Shown here one piece after another: positions 1 through 7,427 of a DNA stretch of 28,218 nt; within the stretch, counting starts at the first letter, position 1, and the number at the start of each line of letters is the position of its first letter. The notes beneath the pieces were generated by a model, which did not search any database, was not told where the DNA came from, and saw only the letters and a list, made by a program, of their open reading frames with translations. The translations under genes were made by a program, and so were the position numbers. The stretch is from JBGTCY01 sp041748615 (GTDB lineage: Bacteria > Bacteroidota > Bacteroidia > Chitinophagales > CAIOSU01): the NCBI GenBank assembly GCA_041748615.1, contig JBGTCY010000273.1, positions 1-28,218 of the forward strand, given 5' to 3'.

Positions 1-3000
1 AATACGTTCCAGGTGAATATCAATAAAGAAGCAGATGACCTTTCGGATAATTTCCTGAATGACCTGTCTGATGTGGACGCGAATCCGCAGGTTGGTTTTG
101 TATTGAAATGGAACGGCTCGAAATGGAACGCTTCACCGGATGTGATTGGCACGCAGTCAATTTCAATTGTCAACAACATGCTGACGATTTCCGAAGGAAA
201 CCATGTTGACCTTTCGCCCTATTTAGATAACACTGATAATCAGCAACTCACTTTCGACCCTGTAACAAATGTGCTCACTTTGCAAAATGGCGGCACCGTA
301 GATTTATCTCCGATGATTAACAAAACAAAAAACATTTCATTGGACTATGATTCTTCCACCCACATGCTGACACTGACCGATGGCATGGGAGTTTTAACGA
401 CTAAAATTTCGGGAGCAAAAGATACCATTATCCAGATGTCAAGCAGTTTTCAAACGCTTCAAGTTAATGGCAATACGCTTTCCATCAGCAATGGAAACGC
501 GGTATTGCTGGAGGACAATGACGCGACCAACGAATTGCAAACTTTATCCATCACGGGAGATGTACTCTCTATCAGCGATGGAAATGATGTGGTTCTGGCG
601 GATAACGACCCTACCAATGAGTTGGTTTGGGAAGTAAGACTGGCGGGTAACACACTCGAAGTAGTGGATGCCGGTGGTGTGCGTTCGGTTAACTTAACTC
701 CTTTAGTGAATGATGCCGACTCAGACCCGACCAACGAGTTACAGAATTTGACAGTCAACGGGACACAATTAAGCATCAGCAGTGGTAATACGGTTGACCT
801 TGATACATTCATGGACAATACCGATAATCAAACGCTTGCAGTAAGCGGCAATGACCTCACCATCAGCGGTGGAAACACAGTGACATTGAGCGACAATGAC
901 CCGACCAACGAATTACTGATGAATGCAGTTTTAATTGGTTCCAATTTACACCTGACGGATGCGGGTGGAACAAAAGTCGTAAACCTCAGTTCGCTGATTA
1001 ATGATGCCGACCATGACATGACCAACGAATTAATTCACAGCGTGACCTTAGTTGGAACTGCATTGCAGGTGAAAGATGCGGGCGGCACTTTTAATGTTCC
1101 CCTCAGCAGCATCAACACGGACAACCAAACACTCAATTTGCTTGGAAACATGCTTTCCATCAGCAGTGGCAATACGGTTGATTTGACACCTTTTATGGAT
1201 AACACGGACGCACAAACTTTATCCATTGATGCTGATACCCTGTTTATTCAGCATGGAAATTTTGTGATGCTGGAGGATTACAGGCAAAGCCTGAATCTTT
1301 CAGGTACTGACCTCAGTATCAGCGGAAGCAATGTTGTTGACCTTTCAGTATTCATGGACAATACCGATGCTCAAACACTTTCATTTTCAGGAAATGATTT
1401 GAGCATCAGCAATGGTAACACCGTTGACTTGAGTGTTTATTTAGATAATACGGATAATCAAACGCTTTCACTCTCCGGTACTGACCTCAGTATCGCTGGC
1501 GGGAACACCATTGATATCGCTTCTGTCAATACAGATAATCAGACACTTTCATTATCAGGAACCGATGTTTCCATCAGTGGTGGCAACACAGTGGACTTCA
1601 ATGTTTTTATGGACAATACCGATAATCAAAATTTATCTGTCAGTGGAACTGACCTCAGCATCAGTGGCGGTAATACCATTGACATCTCAGCTTTCATGGA
1701 CAATACCGATGCGCAGACGCTTTCATTTTCAGGAAATGATTTGAGCATCAGCAATGGAAATACAATTGACCTGAGTGTTTATTTGGATAACACGGACAAT
1801 CAAACACTTTCTTTATCCGGCACTGACCTCAATATCGCTGGCGGAAACACCATTGATATCGCTTCTGTCAATACAGATAATCAGACGCTTTCTTTATCAG
1901 GAACCGATGTTTCCATCAGTGGCGGCAACACGGTTGACTTTAGTGTCTTCATGGACAATACCGATGCACAAACACTTACATTTTCTGGAAATGATTTAAG
2001 CATCAGCAATGGCAATACCATTGACCTCAGTGTATATGTCAACACTGACAATCAAACGCTTTCATTATCAGGAACCGATGTTTCCATCAGTGGCGGCAAC
2101 ACAGTGGACTTCAATGTTTTTATGGACAATACCGATAATCAAAATTTATCTGTCAGTGGAACTGACCTCAGCATCAGTGGTGGCAATACCGTTGACCTCT
2201 CTGCTTTCATGGACAATACCGATGCGCAGACGCTTTCATTTTCAGGAAATGATTTGAGCATCAGCAATGGCAATACCATTGACCTGAGTGTTTATTTGGA
2301 TAACACAGACAATCAAACGCTTTCTTTATCCGGCACTGATCTCAGTATCGCGGGCGGAAACACCATTAATATCGCTTCTGTTAATTCAGACAATCAAACG
2401 CTTTCTTTATCCGGCACGGATGTTTCCATCAGCGGAGGAAATACCGTGGACTTCAGCGCTTTCATGGATAATACCGATGCACAGACACTTTCATTTTCTG
2501 GAAATGATTTGAGCATCAGCAATGGCAATATGATTGACCTGAGTGTTTATTTGGATAACACGGACAATCAAACCATTTCATTATCCGGTACTGATGTATC
2601 TATCAGCGGTGGTAATACCGTGGACTTCAGCGCATTTATGGACAACACGGATAATCAAACTTTATCCGTCAGTGGAAATGATTTAAGTATCAGCGGTGGC
2701 AACACGGTTGTATTGTTTGATAATGATTCTACCAACGAGTTAATTCACAGCTTTACGATTGTTGGCGACACATTGGAAATCGTGGATGCGGGCGGCTCTA
2801 AAAAAGTTGGCGGTATGATGATGGCTGGTACCACCGCGGGCGGTGATTTATTTGGCACTTACCCTAACCCTATCATTGTGACTGGCGCTGTTACGGAAAC
2901 TAAAATTCAAAATAACGCGGTTGGTACAACCAAATTGAAAAACGGCAGCGTCACTTCCGCAAAATTAGATTCAAACCTGAATTTAACGGGTAATACTACG

Positions 3001-3306
3001 ATTGATGGTTCTATTTCAATGAAAATGCAATTCATCAGCAATCTTGACAATCCCTATACCGCTGATGATGAAACTGTGATTTTTGTGGATGCTTCAGGAG
3101 GCGCTACCACTGTCAGATTGCCGCAGGCATCTGTAGCGTATGGCAGAGTTTATGTCATCAAAAAAATTGACGCATCCGGAAACAATGTTATCGTGGACCC
3201 GCATGCTTTTGAAACCATTGATGGTTTGTTGACTCCTACCATTGGAACACAATATAATTTCATCAGAGTCATCTCCAATGGTTCCAATTGGTATATCATC
3301 GGGTAA
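1..3306 (+). CDS. Giant repeat-containing surface or tail-fibre-like protein (5' end outside window)
   Basis: The frame is open to the left edge: codons 1-12 read N-T-F-Q before the GTG at 13, so that GTG is not a credible start and the gene is 5'-partial. At least 1,101 residues lie in the window. Residues up to about 920 are roughly thirty imperfect repeats of about 20-28 residues around the pattern D-N-T-D-N-Q-T-L-S-x-S-G-x-D-L-S-I-S-x-G-N-T-V-D-L, an alternating polar/hydrophobic pattern that suggests a beta-solenoid or fibrous stalk. After the repeats comes a G-G-D-L-F-G-T-Y-P-N-P segment, then about 120 residues ending in N-W-Y-I-I-G. That arrangement is common in Bacteroidota fibre and phage-tail-like proteins. 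There is no type IX sorting tail, so the export route is unclear. A structural, adhesive or fibre role is inference. The stop lies 12 bp from the convergent next gene. Confidence 0.8.
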   Translation, partial: NTFQVNINKEADDLSDNFLNDLSDVDANPQVGFVLKWNGSKWNASPDVIGTQSISIVNNMLTISEGNHVDLSPYLDNTDNQQLTFDPVTNVLTLQNGGTVDLSPMINKTKNISLDYDSSTHMLTLTDGMGVLTTKISGAKDTIIQMSSSFQTLQVNGNTLSISNGNAVLLEDNDATNELQTLSITGDVLSISDGNDVVLADNDPTNELVWEVRLAGNTLEVVDAGGVRSVNLTPLVNDADSDPTNELQNLTVNGTQLSISSGNTVDLDTFMDNTDNQTLAVSGNDLTISGGNTVTLSDNDPTNELLMNAVLIGSNLHLTDAGGTKVVNLSSLINDADHDMTNELIHSVTLVGTALQVKDAGGTFNVPLSSINTDNQTLNLLGNMLSISSGNTVDLTPFMDNTDAQTLSIDADTLFIQHGNFVMLEDYRQSLNLSGTDLSISGSNVVDLSVFMDNTDAQTLSFSGNDLSISNGNTVDLSVYLDNTDNQTLSLSGTDLSIAGGNTIDIASVNTDNQTLSLSGTDVSISGGNTVDFNVFMDNTDNQNLSVSGTDLSISGGNTIDISAFMDNTDAQTLSFSGNDLSISNGNTIDLSVYLDNTDNQTLSLSGTDLNIAGGNTIDIASVNTDNQTLSLSGTDVSISGGNTVDFSVFMDNTDAQTLTFSGNDLSISNGNTIDLSVYVNTDNQTLSLSGTDVSISGGNTVDFNVFMDNTDNQNLSVSGTDLSISGGNTVDLSAFMDNTDAQTLSFSGNDLSISNGNTIDLSVYLDNTDNQTLSLSGTDLSIAGGNTINIASVNSDNQTLSLSGTDVSISGGNTVDFSAFMDNTDAQTLSFSGNDLSISNGNMIDLSVYLDNTDNQTISLSGTDVSISGGNTVDFSAFMDNTDNQTLSVSGNDLSISGGNTVVLFDNDSTNELIHSFTIVGDTLEIVDAGGSKKVGGMMMAGTTAGGDLFGTYPNPIIVTGAVTETKIQNNAVGTTKLKNGSVTSAKLDSNLNLTGNTTIDGSISMKMQFISNLDNPYTADDETVIFVDASGGATTVRLPQASVAYGRVYVIKKIDASGNNVIVDPHAFETIDGLLTPTIGTQYNFIRVISNGSNWYIIG
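1541..2512 (+). repeat. 513-bp higher-order tandem duplication inside the repeat protein
   Basis: Within the coding repeats, the block around 1541-1999 recurs at an offset of exactly 513 bp as 2054-2512. By eye the DNA is nearly identical over long stretches, including synonymous positions. 513 is a multiple of three (171 codons), so the frame is kept. Smaller 69-84 bp units sit inside each copy. This points to recent in-frame expansion by recombination or slippage. Confidence 0.85.
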
Positions 3307-3318
3307 AACATTTTCGAC

Positions 3319-3930
3319 TTACCAATGATTTAATTTGGGTAAATGAAGATGAAACTTCACGGCAATCAATCTCAATAAAATGATTGTTAATGCGGCAATC
3401 AGTTCCGTTACGCCTGTTGGCAGGGCAAGGTGATTGCAAATAAAATAAATCATTCCACCGGCTACACAGGCAAGTGCGTAAATATCTTTTCGGAACAGAA
3501 GCGGTACTTCATTGATTAAAATATCTCTGACAACTCCGCCAACAGTTCCTGTTATAGCGCCCATCACAATACTTACCCAAAATGGCAAGCCAGCTTCGAT
3601 GCTTTTCGTGATACCAACGATGGTAAACAAGCCAAGCCCGATGGTATCAAAGAGAAACAAAGTTTTTCCCAGCCTGAAAATTTTTTCTTTTAACAAAATC
3701 GTGGCAAGCAGCGCTACACCTGTTGTCAGGAAATATTTTCCATCCAGCATCCAAAACGGAGTGACGTTCAGCAGCAAATCTCTTAATGTTCCCCCGCCAA
3801 TTGCCGTTACCAATCCGATGATATATGCGCCAAACCAGTCAATCTGTTTACCCGATGCTAACCGGATACCACTGATGGCAAAGGCAAAGGTGCCCGCCAG
3901 TTCAATTAAGATTGTGAAATTGATTTGCAA
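3319..3930 (-). CDS. TRIC-type / UPF0126 family membrane protein
   Basis: A 203-residue integral membrane protein of the bacterial trimeric intracellular cation channel family (UPF0126, formerly 'glycine transporter' PF03458). It consists almost entirely of hydrophobic segments in two similar three-helix halves. Each half carries the family glycine-rich motif followed by R-D: G-G-G-T-L-R-D at residues 45-51 and G-G-V-V-R-D at 131-136. The length is normal for the family. Prokaryotic TRIC proteins form potassium-permeable homotrimers; the physiological role in bacteria is not settled. The start is a TTG at 3930, with no in-frame ATG nearby and no clear ribosome binding site. It is convergent with the repeat protein and divergent from the protease gene. 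Confidence 0.88.
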   Translation of the reverse strand: MQINFTILIELAGTFAFAISGIRLASGKQIDWFGAYIIGLVTAIGGGTLRDLLLNVTPFWMLDGKYFLTTGVALLATILLKEKIFRLGKTLFLFDTIGLGLFTIVGITKSIEAGLPFWVSIVMGAITGTVGGVVRDILINEVPLLFRKDIYALACVAGGMIYFICNHLALPTGVTELIAALTIILLRLIAVKFHLHLPKLNHW

Positions 3931-4170
3931 AATATTTTAAGATTGGGTGAAGGGGTTTTCAAAAAAATAATTTGACAAATCCGAATGAAAAGTAGCCTTT
4001 TTTGATAACCAAAAAATAAGGCGTTTAATCAAAAGAAATCAGTTGTCCGTGTCTAACATCTAATACCTGCCCATGCAGACTTCAAATTGCGGATGATATT
4101 TTGCCAACTTCACTAAGCGATTTTTTGTTGCTCAGATATTTTGTTTTATTTTTCAGACCTAAACTCTTTT
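3931..4170. other. Divergent intergenic region between TRIC and protease genes
   Basis: About 240 bp, AT-rich, with no supported gene. It should hold the promoters of both flanking genes, but I find no clean Bacteroidota -33/-7 pair. An imperfect hairpin, GCCTTTTTT (3995-4003) with AAAAAATAAGGC (4011-4022, a two-base bulge), could act as a terminator or attenuator. Confidence 0.35.
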
Positions 4171-5235
4171 ATGTTCCGCTCAACTTTCTGTTTTTCAGCG
4201 TTGCTGCTCAGTAGTTTCCTGAATGTTCAATCTCAAAACCGCATTATCAACGGGACCAAAGTTATCCCGCCCGCTTTCGAATGGATGGCGGGATTATCGG
4301 AAACTTCCGACCCCTATGACCATTTTTGTGGCGGTGCGCTCATCGCTCCCCAATGGGTGCTGACAGCGGCTCATTGCATCGAGGACATGCAGGTAAATGA
4401 AGTATTCTCTTTTTTCAATGTGTATTATTTAGACGCGCCATTAAACGGATACATTTCAGTTGCCGCTGATTCATTGATTGTGCACCCCGATTACATTTGG
4501 TGGGATGACGACCATGACATCGGGCTTGTGCGGCTTTCACAACCTGTCACTGTCGCGCCAGTTTATTTACCGCAAGCGACAGACACGCATCTCATCGCTC
4601 CTGGAAATATGCACACCATTTTAGGCTGGGGAAATACAGACACGAATTGGTGGGGATTTGGTTTTTCCGATACGCTGCTGCAAGCAGAAGTGCCGATTGT
4701 TTCAACCGTTGTTTGTAATGGACCTAATTCATATGATGGTGATATCACCAACAACATGCTATGCGCTGGTTTTATGAATGGCGGAACAGATGCCTGTCAG
4801 GGCGACAGTGGCGGACCACTCGCTACACAGGAAAATGGCAACTGGTTCATTACCGGCATTGCGAGTTGGGGCGATGGTTGCGCGTCACCCAATTTTCCGG
4901 GCGTCTATACCAAAGTGATGAATTATATTGACTGGATATCCACCATCGTGGACAGTCTGCCGGTGATTCAACCTCCGGTGAATGTGCATCCACTTTCTAC
5001 CGAGTCAAAAATTCAGTTGCTTCAAAATGGAAATTTACTAATGATTTCAAATTTGACCGGGAATGATGTCATTCATCCATTAGAAATCATCAATATGAAC
5101 GGCAGGTTAATGTATCGTGAAAAAATCAATCCCTACTCAACCACTTCCATTGACTTGTCTTTTTTACCTTCCGGAATGTATGTTGCGAGAATGCTGACAG
5201 ATGAAGGGAATGTCATTAAAAAGCTGATGAAATGA
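4171..5235 (+). CDS. Secreted trypsin-like serine protease (S1A) with type IX sorting domain
   Basis: A 354-residue exported endopeptidase. I chose the ATG at 4171 over an upstream TTG (4141) because a signal peptide (residues 1-21, hydrophobic core around 6-18) follows it directly. R-I-I-N-G (24-28) is a trypsinogen-type activation site, implying a zymogen. The catalytic triad is H68 (T-A-A-H-C), D116 (D-I-G-L-V-R-L) and S213 (G-D-S-G-G-P). D207, six residues before S213, matches chymotrypsin Asp189 and predicts cleavage after Lys or Arg. Cysteines matching the 42-58, 168-182 and 191-220 disulfides are present. From about residue 275 a beta-rich tail ending in L-P-S-G-M-Y-V and K-L-M-K is a type A C-terminal sorting domain, so the protein should cross the outer membrane through the type IX system. 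The next gene overlaps by 4 bp. Confidence 0.93.
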   Translation: MFRSTFCFSALLLSSFLNVQSQNRIINGTKVIPPAFEWMAGLSETSDPYDHFCGGALIAPQWVLTAAHCIEDMQVNEVFSFFNVYYLDAPLNGYISVAADSLIVHPDYIWWDDDHDIGLVRLSQPVTVAPVYLPQATDTHLIAPGNMHTILGWGNTDTNWWGFGFSDTLLQAEVPIVSTVVCNGPNSYDGDITNNMLCAGFMNGGTDACQGDSGGPLATQENGNWFITGIASWGDGCASPNFPGVYTKVMNYIDWISTIVDSLPVIQPPVNVHPLSTESKIQLLQNGNLLMISNLTGNDVIHPLEIINMNGRLMYREKINPYSTTSIDLSFLPSGMYVARMLTDEGNVIKKLMK

Positions 5236-5708
5236 AAAGTGTGTGTTGCATTGCACTTTTGCTTTCATTGAATTTCATCTCCTGTTTTAACAAGAAAAAT
5301 ACACAAAGGAGTGAAGTTTTTCAGCAGGAAGAAAGCAAAGATGAAAAATCCGGCAGAGAAAAAAAAGTGAATTACAATGTAGTTCCGGAAATCGTTGAGG
5401 AGAATTTTCAACCGGAAAAACAACACTTGAATTTTCAAATCCGGCAAGCTGTTCTTGCTGAAAATTCTTTAAAAATTTCTGTGAAATATGGCGGTGGTTG
5501 CAGGAGCCATGATTTCAAATTGGTGTTGCCCGCTCAATTATCTTCTGATACGCTTCAGTTCTACCTGTTGCATTTAACACAAGACGACCCCTGCCGCGCT
5601 TTCGTGATGAATGATTTGGAATTTGAAACAGAAGATATACTTCAGTATTTTCAAGGAAAAAAAGTCTTGAAAGTCAATGACGTTGAAGTGACCGGATTCA
5701 GGAAATAA
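5232..5708 (+). CDS. Small predicted lipoprotein of unknown function
   Basis: A 158-residue protein whose ATG overlaps the protease stop (ATGA), so the two are probably translationally coupled. The N-terminus is a hydrophobic signal ending in F-I-S-C (Cys18), an imperfect lipobox, so attachment as a lipoprotein is likely but not certain. Residues 20-65 are charged and low in complexity, a probable flexible linker. A compact domain of about 90 residues follows, with the segment Y-G-G-G-C-R-S-H-D-F and a later D-D-P-C-R, giving two cysteines that could pair. I recognise this G-G-G-C-x-x-H style only as a conserved Bacteroidota hypothetical. A partner, inhibitor or anchor role for the protease is possible from position alone. 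Its 3' end overlaps the convergent next gene by 11 bp. Confidence 0.75.
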   Translation: MKSVCCIALLLSLNFISCFNKKNTQRSEVFQQEESKDEKSGREKKVNYNVVPEIVEENFQPEKQHLNFQIRQAVLAENSLKISVKYGGGCRSHDFKLVLPAQLSSDTLQFYLLHLTQDDPCRAFVMNDLEFETEDILQYFQGKKVLKVNDVEVTGFRK

Positions 5709-7245
5709 TTTTTTGAGTTTTTAATTCCTGAATTGCTTTTTCATTGAATCCTATTTCCTGTAAAATTTGAAAAGTATCTTCTCCTAATGCAGGCGCATCC
5801 CAGGCTGGCTGCGCTGGCGTTTCTGAAAATTTAAGCGGAACGCCCATTAATTTCATTTTACCGGATTCACTTTTCACAATCATTTTCCGATGTGCAATCT
5901 GCGGATTGTTTTCTAACTCGCTCATCGCTAAAACAGGCGTCAGACAAACATCTTTATTCATACTCAAATCCATCCACTGCTGTTGAGTTTTTGATTTCAT
6001 GAAATCCGCTACTTCCTTTTTTAAATCCCGCATTTTTTCACCTGTATCTAAAATCCTGTTTTTCCATTGCGGCTTTTGAACTAATTCACAAAACTGCTCC
6101 CAGAATTTTGGCTCCAACGCGCCTAACGCGATGTATTTTCCATCGGCACATTCATACACCTGATAATTGGCAATTCCACCCGAAAGCGCTTCACCGCCAC
6201 GAACCGGATTCGTGCCTGTTGCAAAATAAGCAGCCGCATACAACGCGGTAATGGGCATCACACAATCCAGCATGGCAACATCCACCTGCTGACCTTTACC
6301 TGTTTTTTCCCGAGTATAGATGGCAGTAAGCGCGGCATTCATCGCTAAATACGCCCCGCCTGCAACATCTGCAACCTGACCTCCGGGAATCACGGGGGGG
6401 AGGCTCTCCTCTCCTGTCACTCCCAGCAATCCGCTGTAACCGATATAATTCAAATCATGCCCGGCTTGCTGCGCGTAAGGTCCATCCTGCCCATAGCCGG
6501 TGACGGAAACATAAATCAATCGCGGGTTGATTTTCTTCAGCGTTTCATAACCAAACCCCATAGACTGCATCACACCTGGGCGAAACTGCTCAAACAATAC
6601 ATCCGCATTTTTTACTAATTGATAAATAATTTCTTTCCCTTTTTGAGCAGTGAAATTGATGCTCAAACTGCGTTTCGAGCGGTTCAGGCTTAAATAATAA
6701 GCGGATTCATTTTCAACAAAAGGCGGGAAACTCCGGATGTAATCGGGCGATTCCGGGTCTTCCACCTTGATGACATCCGCGCCCATATCCGCCATGAGCA
6801 TGGTGGCTAACGGACCGGGAAGCAGGCGGGTAAAATCTATGATTTTTAGTCCTTTCAGCGGGCCGTTTTTTTCTTTTCGCTGAATGATGATTTTCTCCAC
6901 CATTGATTGTGTTGCTACTTCATACTTGCGAAAGATTTTTGCAAACCGGAGCATCTCTCCGATGTTGCTCACCTTCACCTTCCCTGTCATCAAGGCGAGT
7001 TGCGGATTAAGTTCGCCTAACTCAAGTTTGACATAATTTTCAGAGGATGCGGTGACAACACATGATGGCGTCTCAACCAATTCTTTTTCCAGACGGCATA
7101 GCCCGTTTTCAATCACAATGGTAAAAGGAAAGGCATTATTCCCTTTGATGTTAAAATGGAAAATCATTGAAACACCTTCCGCTTTTTCTGAACGAAATCG
7201 CTGAGGAATCGAGGTGACAATGTTTTGGAAAATATCCGGGTTCAT
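5698..7245 (-). CDS. SCP2 domain fused to CaiB/BaiF-family acyl-CoA enzyme, AMACR-like
   Basis: A 515-residue two-domain protein. Residues 1 to about 105 are an SCP2 (sterol carrier protein 2-like) lipid-binding domain; residues 128-515 are a family III CoA-transferase fold. Within this fold the alpha-methylacyl-CoA racemase signature is complete: A-G-H-D-L-N-Y with H263, V-A-D-V-A-G-G with D293, and G-A-L-E-P-K-F-W with E378, matching the His, Asp and Glu of mycobacterial MCR. I therefore favour a 2-methylacyl-CoA racemase over a CoA transferase, although D327 in the V-A-M-L-D segment also fits the transferase nucleophile position. The likely role is epimerising alpha-methyl branched acyl-CoA esters before beta-oxidation, with SCP2 presenting the lipid. 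ATG at 7245. A terminator separates it from the upstream dehydrogenase gene, so it probably has its own promoter. Confidence 0.88.
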   Translation of the reverse strand: MNPDIFQNIVTSIPQRFRSEKAEGVSMIFHFNIKGNNAFPFTIVIENGLCRLEKELVETPSCVVTASSENYVKLELGELNPQLALMTGKVKVSNIGEMLRFAKIFRKYEVATQSMVEKIIIQRKEKNGPLKGLKIIDFTRLLPGPLATMLMADMGADVIKVEDPESPDYIRSFPPFVENESAYYLSLNRSKRSLSINFTAQKGKEIIYQLVKNADVLFEQFRPGVMQSMGFGYETLKKINPRLIYVSVTGYGQDGPYAQQAGHDLNYIGYSGLLGVTGEESLPPVIPGGQVADVAGGAYLAMNAALTAIYTREKTGKGQQVDVAMLDCVMPITALYAAAYFATGTNPVRGGEALSGGIANYQVYECADGKYIALGALEPKFWEQFCELVQKPQWKNRILDTGEKMRDLKKEVADFMKSKTQQQWMDLSMNKDVCLTPVLAMSELENNPQIAHRKMIVKSESGKMKLMGVPLKFSETPAQPAWDAPALGEDTFQILQEIGFNEKAIQELKTQKIIS

Positions 7246-7376
7246 TTAAATGCAGAAAAATGAATGGTGAATTTTACGAATCACTAAGATACAATGAGAA
7301 ATATCATTGCAGTTTATTAATTCTGTTATTCTGATTTGAAATTGTTATGAAAGTCTTACTCGTTTCTGAATAAAAA

Positions 7377-7409
7377 AAAGCGCCCAAAGTTCTTCCCTCC
7401 GGGCGCTTT
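7377..7409 (-). terminator. Rho-independent terminator after the ACAD-SCP2 gene
   Basis: A perfect 9-bp inverted repeat, AAAGCGCCC (7377-7385) and GGGCGCTTT (7401-7409), with a 15-nt loop. Read on the minus strand the second arm runs into eight T residues, about 20 bp after the stop of the acyl-CoA dehydrogenase gene. It should end the dehydratase/dehydrogenase transcript before the racemase-like gene. Confidence 0.9.
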
Positions 7410-7427
7410 AATCAACTAAAAAAATGA

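Noticed and set aside
13..15. GTG as start of the first gene
   Set aside because: The frame is open to the window edge and the protein begins in mid-domain, with no signal peptide or upstream signals.
459..1226. Three minus-strand open frames opposite the repeat protein
   Set aside because: They mirror the coding repeats, have Ser/Leu/Pro-rich composition and no domain or start context.
1340..2700. Regular spacing that might suggest a CRISPR array
   Set aside because: Repeats are imperfect, in frame, of mixed length and coded in one long protein; there are no unrelated spacers and no cas genes.
6394..6400. Run of seven G as a possible frameshift site
   Set aside because: The AMACR-like frame continues intact on both sides with conserved family residues.
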